34,308 nt of DNA from Bacillota bacterium (lineage in GTDB: Bacteria > Bacillota > Limnochordia > DUMW01): NCBI GenBank assembly GCA_012839765.1, contig DUMW01000062.1, positions 1 through 34,308 on the forward strand, in the 5' to 3' direction. Position 1 is the first letter of the stretch, and each line of letters opens with the position of its first letter. This document shows positions 33,175 through 34,308 of the stretch, piece by piece. The notes below the pieces were generated by a model. It searched no databases. It had not been told where the DNA came from and saw only the letters and a program-made list of their open reading frames with translations. Both the position numbers and the translations under genes were made by a program.

Positions 33175-34196
33175 TCCGTCACCTCAATCCGAGGGGGCCA
33201 TTGGGCGGGATCTAGTCCTCCGGACAAATGCACCCGGCCCTGCCAGTCCACGATGATTCCCTCTGTAGCTGGGACGCCTTCGATCAACGCCATCCCCGCC
33301 TCGGGCCCCAGGACAAAGGCCGCGGTGGCCAAAAGATCCGCTAAGGTTACCGAACCGGTAATCACCGTGACACTGATACACTGGTCTGCAGGCCACCCCG
33401 TCTGGGGATCCAGGATGTGGTGGTAGCGCTGCCCATCCTGTATGAAATACCGCTGGTAATCACCCGAAGTGGCCACAGCTCGATCTTCGACGCGCAGAAC
33501 CCCCAACACCCCACTGGCATTGCGGGGATGCCGAACTGCGATCCGCCATGGACCGCCGGCGGGGCGACCCCCGATGGTAAAGAGATCTCCACCGGCATTC
33601 ACCAGGCCCGAATCCACCCCCTGGGCACGGAGGCTAGCCACCGTCTCATCAACGATAAACCCCTTGGCCACGCCGCCAAGCTCCAATTTCACACCCGCGT
33701 GGGTCCTTTGGACCGTTCTCTTTTCCGGATCCAAACGAAAGGCCATGGGTTGCCAGGCGGTCCTCGCCGCCTCCAGGGCCTTCATGTCGGGCACCTGGGG
33801 ATTGCTGCCTGTAAAATCCCACAACTCCACCAATGCCCCTAACCCTACATCAAAGGATCCCTCGACCAAGGAGGCATAGGTCAGAACCTGCTCGAAGAGA
33901 TCATAGACCTCCTGGCTTACCGGCACTGGCTCTAGGGTAGCGTTGATCTGAGCAATCTCCCCTGTCTCGGGATCGAAAATCCGGGCCAGTTCCCGCAAGC
34001 GGACCACCGCCTGCCGAGCTGCAGTCTGATGCCTTTTGGGCACCTGGATCTCCACCACGGTGTCCATCAAGAATTCCCGTATAACATACAGTTCGGCCGA
34101 TCCTGCGTTGTGTTGGTGTACAATTCCTGCCACCCCTAAGGCAACAAGGGCAATGACCATGAAGGTAATTGGACGTACCCGCTTTTCCTGCATCAT
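33171..34196 (-). CDS. apbE: FAD:protein FMN transferase (ApbE)
   Basis: ApbE splits FAD and attaches FMN covalently to Thr or Ser of secreted or membrane redox proteins. An N-terminal membrane anchor (about 12-28, ITFMVIALVALGVAGIV) without lipobox Cys places it outside the membrane. Family motifs: MDTVVEIQV, FDPETGEIAQIN, DVGLGALVELWDF, LELGGVAKGFIVDETV, NAGGDLFTIGG and HHILDPQTGWPA; the Mg-binding region LLATAAFVLG is intact. The frame opens at ATG 34220, but a TATAAT box overlaps that codon; GGAGG precedes tandem ATG codons at 34196 and 34193, one of which is the start. First gene of the operon. Confidence 0.92.
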   Translation of the reverse strand: MMQEKRVRPITFMVIALVALGVAGIVHQHNAGSAELYVIREFLMDTVVEIQVPKRHQTAARQAVVRLRELARIFDPETGEIAQINATLEPVPVSQEVYDLFEQVLTYASLVEGSFDVGLGALVELWDFTGSNPQVPDMKALEAARTAWQPMAFRLDPEKRTVQRTHAGVKLELGGVAKGFIVDETVASLRAQGVDSGLVNAGGDLFTIGGRPAGGPWRIAVRHPRNASGVLGVLRVEDRAVATSGDYQRYFIQDGQRYHHILDPQTGWPADQCISVTVITGSVTLADLLATAAFVLGPEAGMALIEGVPATEGIIVDWQGRVHLSGGLDPAQWPPRIEVTE

Positions 34197-34218
34197 CAAA
34201 TCCTCCACTATCAACGTC

Positions 34219-34224
34219 ATTATA
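34219..34224 (-). promoter_or_regulatory. apbE operon promoter, -10 box
   Basis: TATAAT on the minus strand, 23 bases before the chosen apbE start. At 17 bases upstream only TGTTCC is found, a poor -35. From here to the right end (34225-34308) I see no gene. Confidence 0.45.
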
Positions 34225-34308
34225 CTATTGTCCTAACAAAAGGAACAGGCCTTAGAGCTGGCAATCTCCAACAGACTAACGAAAATGATACTCACTGGGA
34301 AGGCTGAA

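Overview
This window is a stretch of chromosome from a spore-forming member of the Bacillota (Firmicutes). The sequence signs are T-box leaders before tyrS and thrS, an L20-type leader before infC, strong Shine-Dalgarno sites, an alpha/beta-type small acid-soluble spore protein, a YtxC sporulation protein and a YqzL microprotein. The operon pheS-pheT-zapA-cvpA-polX-mutS2 is also typical of the phylum. The DNA is fairly GC-rich and anaerobe-type genes are present (a NifV/Re-citrate synthase relative, DUF362-ferredoxin, ApbE). A deep-branching clostridial or Limnochordia-like lineage is my inference; only a few bases of 16S are visible.

Layout. Positions 1-237: the 5' end of a 16S rRNA gene running leftward, with its leader and promoter. 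238-1877: tyrS with a Tyr T-box, divergent from the cell-wall gene ponA (1878-3989). 4084-16057: a long leftward operon, pheS-pheT-zapA-cvpA-polX-NIF3-U32-mutS2, preceded by a leader (16075-16466) that encodes a 29-residue YqzL and ends in an attenuator-like terminator. 16489-18571: L20 leader, infC (ATT start), rpmI, rplT and a TrmH-type methyltransferase. 18620-20879: thrS with a Thr T-box and a perfect consensus promoter. 20973-23301: a secreted CBM9-like protein, a DUF445 membrane protein and ytxC. 23431-23672: tRNA genes for Val, Cys and Gly. 23941-26541: a homocitrate/Re-citrate-synthase-like gene convergent with a GH4 alpha-galactosidase. 26721-26973: tRNA genes for Phe, Asp and Val. 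27165-31021: a rightward group ku, stand-alone ligase, stand-alone LigD-type polymerase, DUF72, then the spore protein gene. 31086-34196: a leftward redox operon apbE, Gx transporter, NusG-domain-II protein, DUF362-ferredoxin.

Most genes serve translation (16S, six tRNAs, three synthetases, IF3, L35, L20, a TrmH methyltransferase, a U32 protein) and are controlled by RNA leaders. Two themes deserve attention. First, end joining is split into separate ku, ligase and polymerase genes. Its upstream region carries a sigma-G-like promoter of the same form (GTATG-N17-AATMCTA) as the spore-protein gene nearby, suggesting a DNA protection and repair set expressed in the forespore. Second, PolX keeps an intact PHP phosphoesterase site but has lost all three catalytic aspartates of its polymerase domain.
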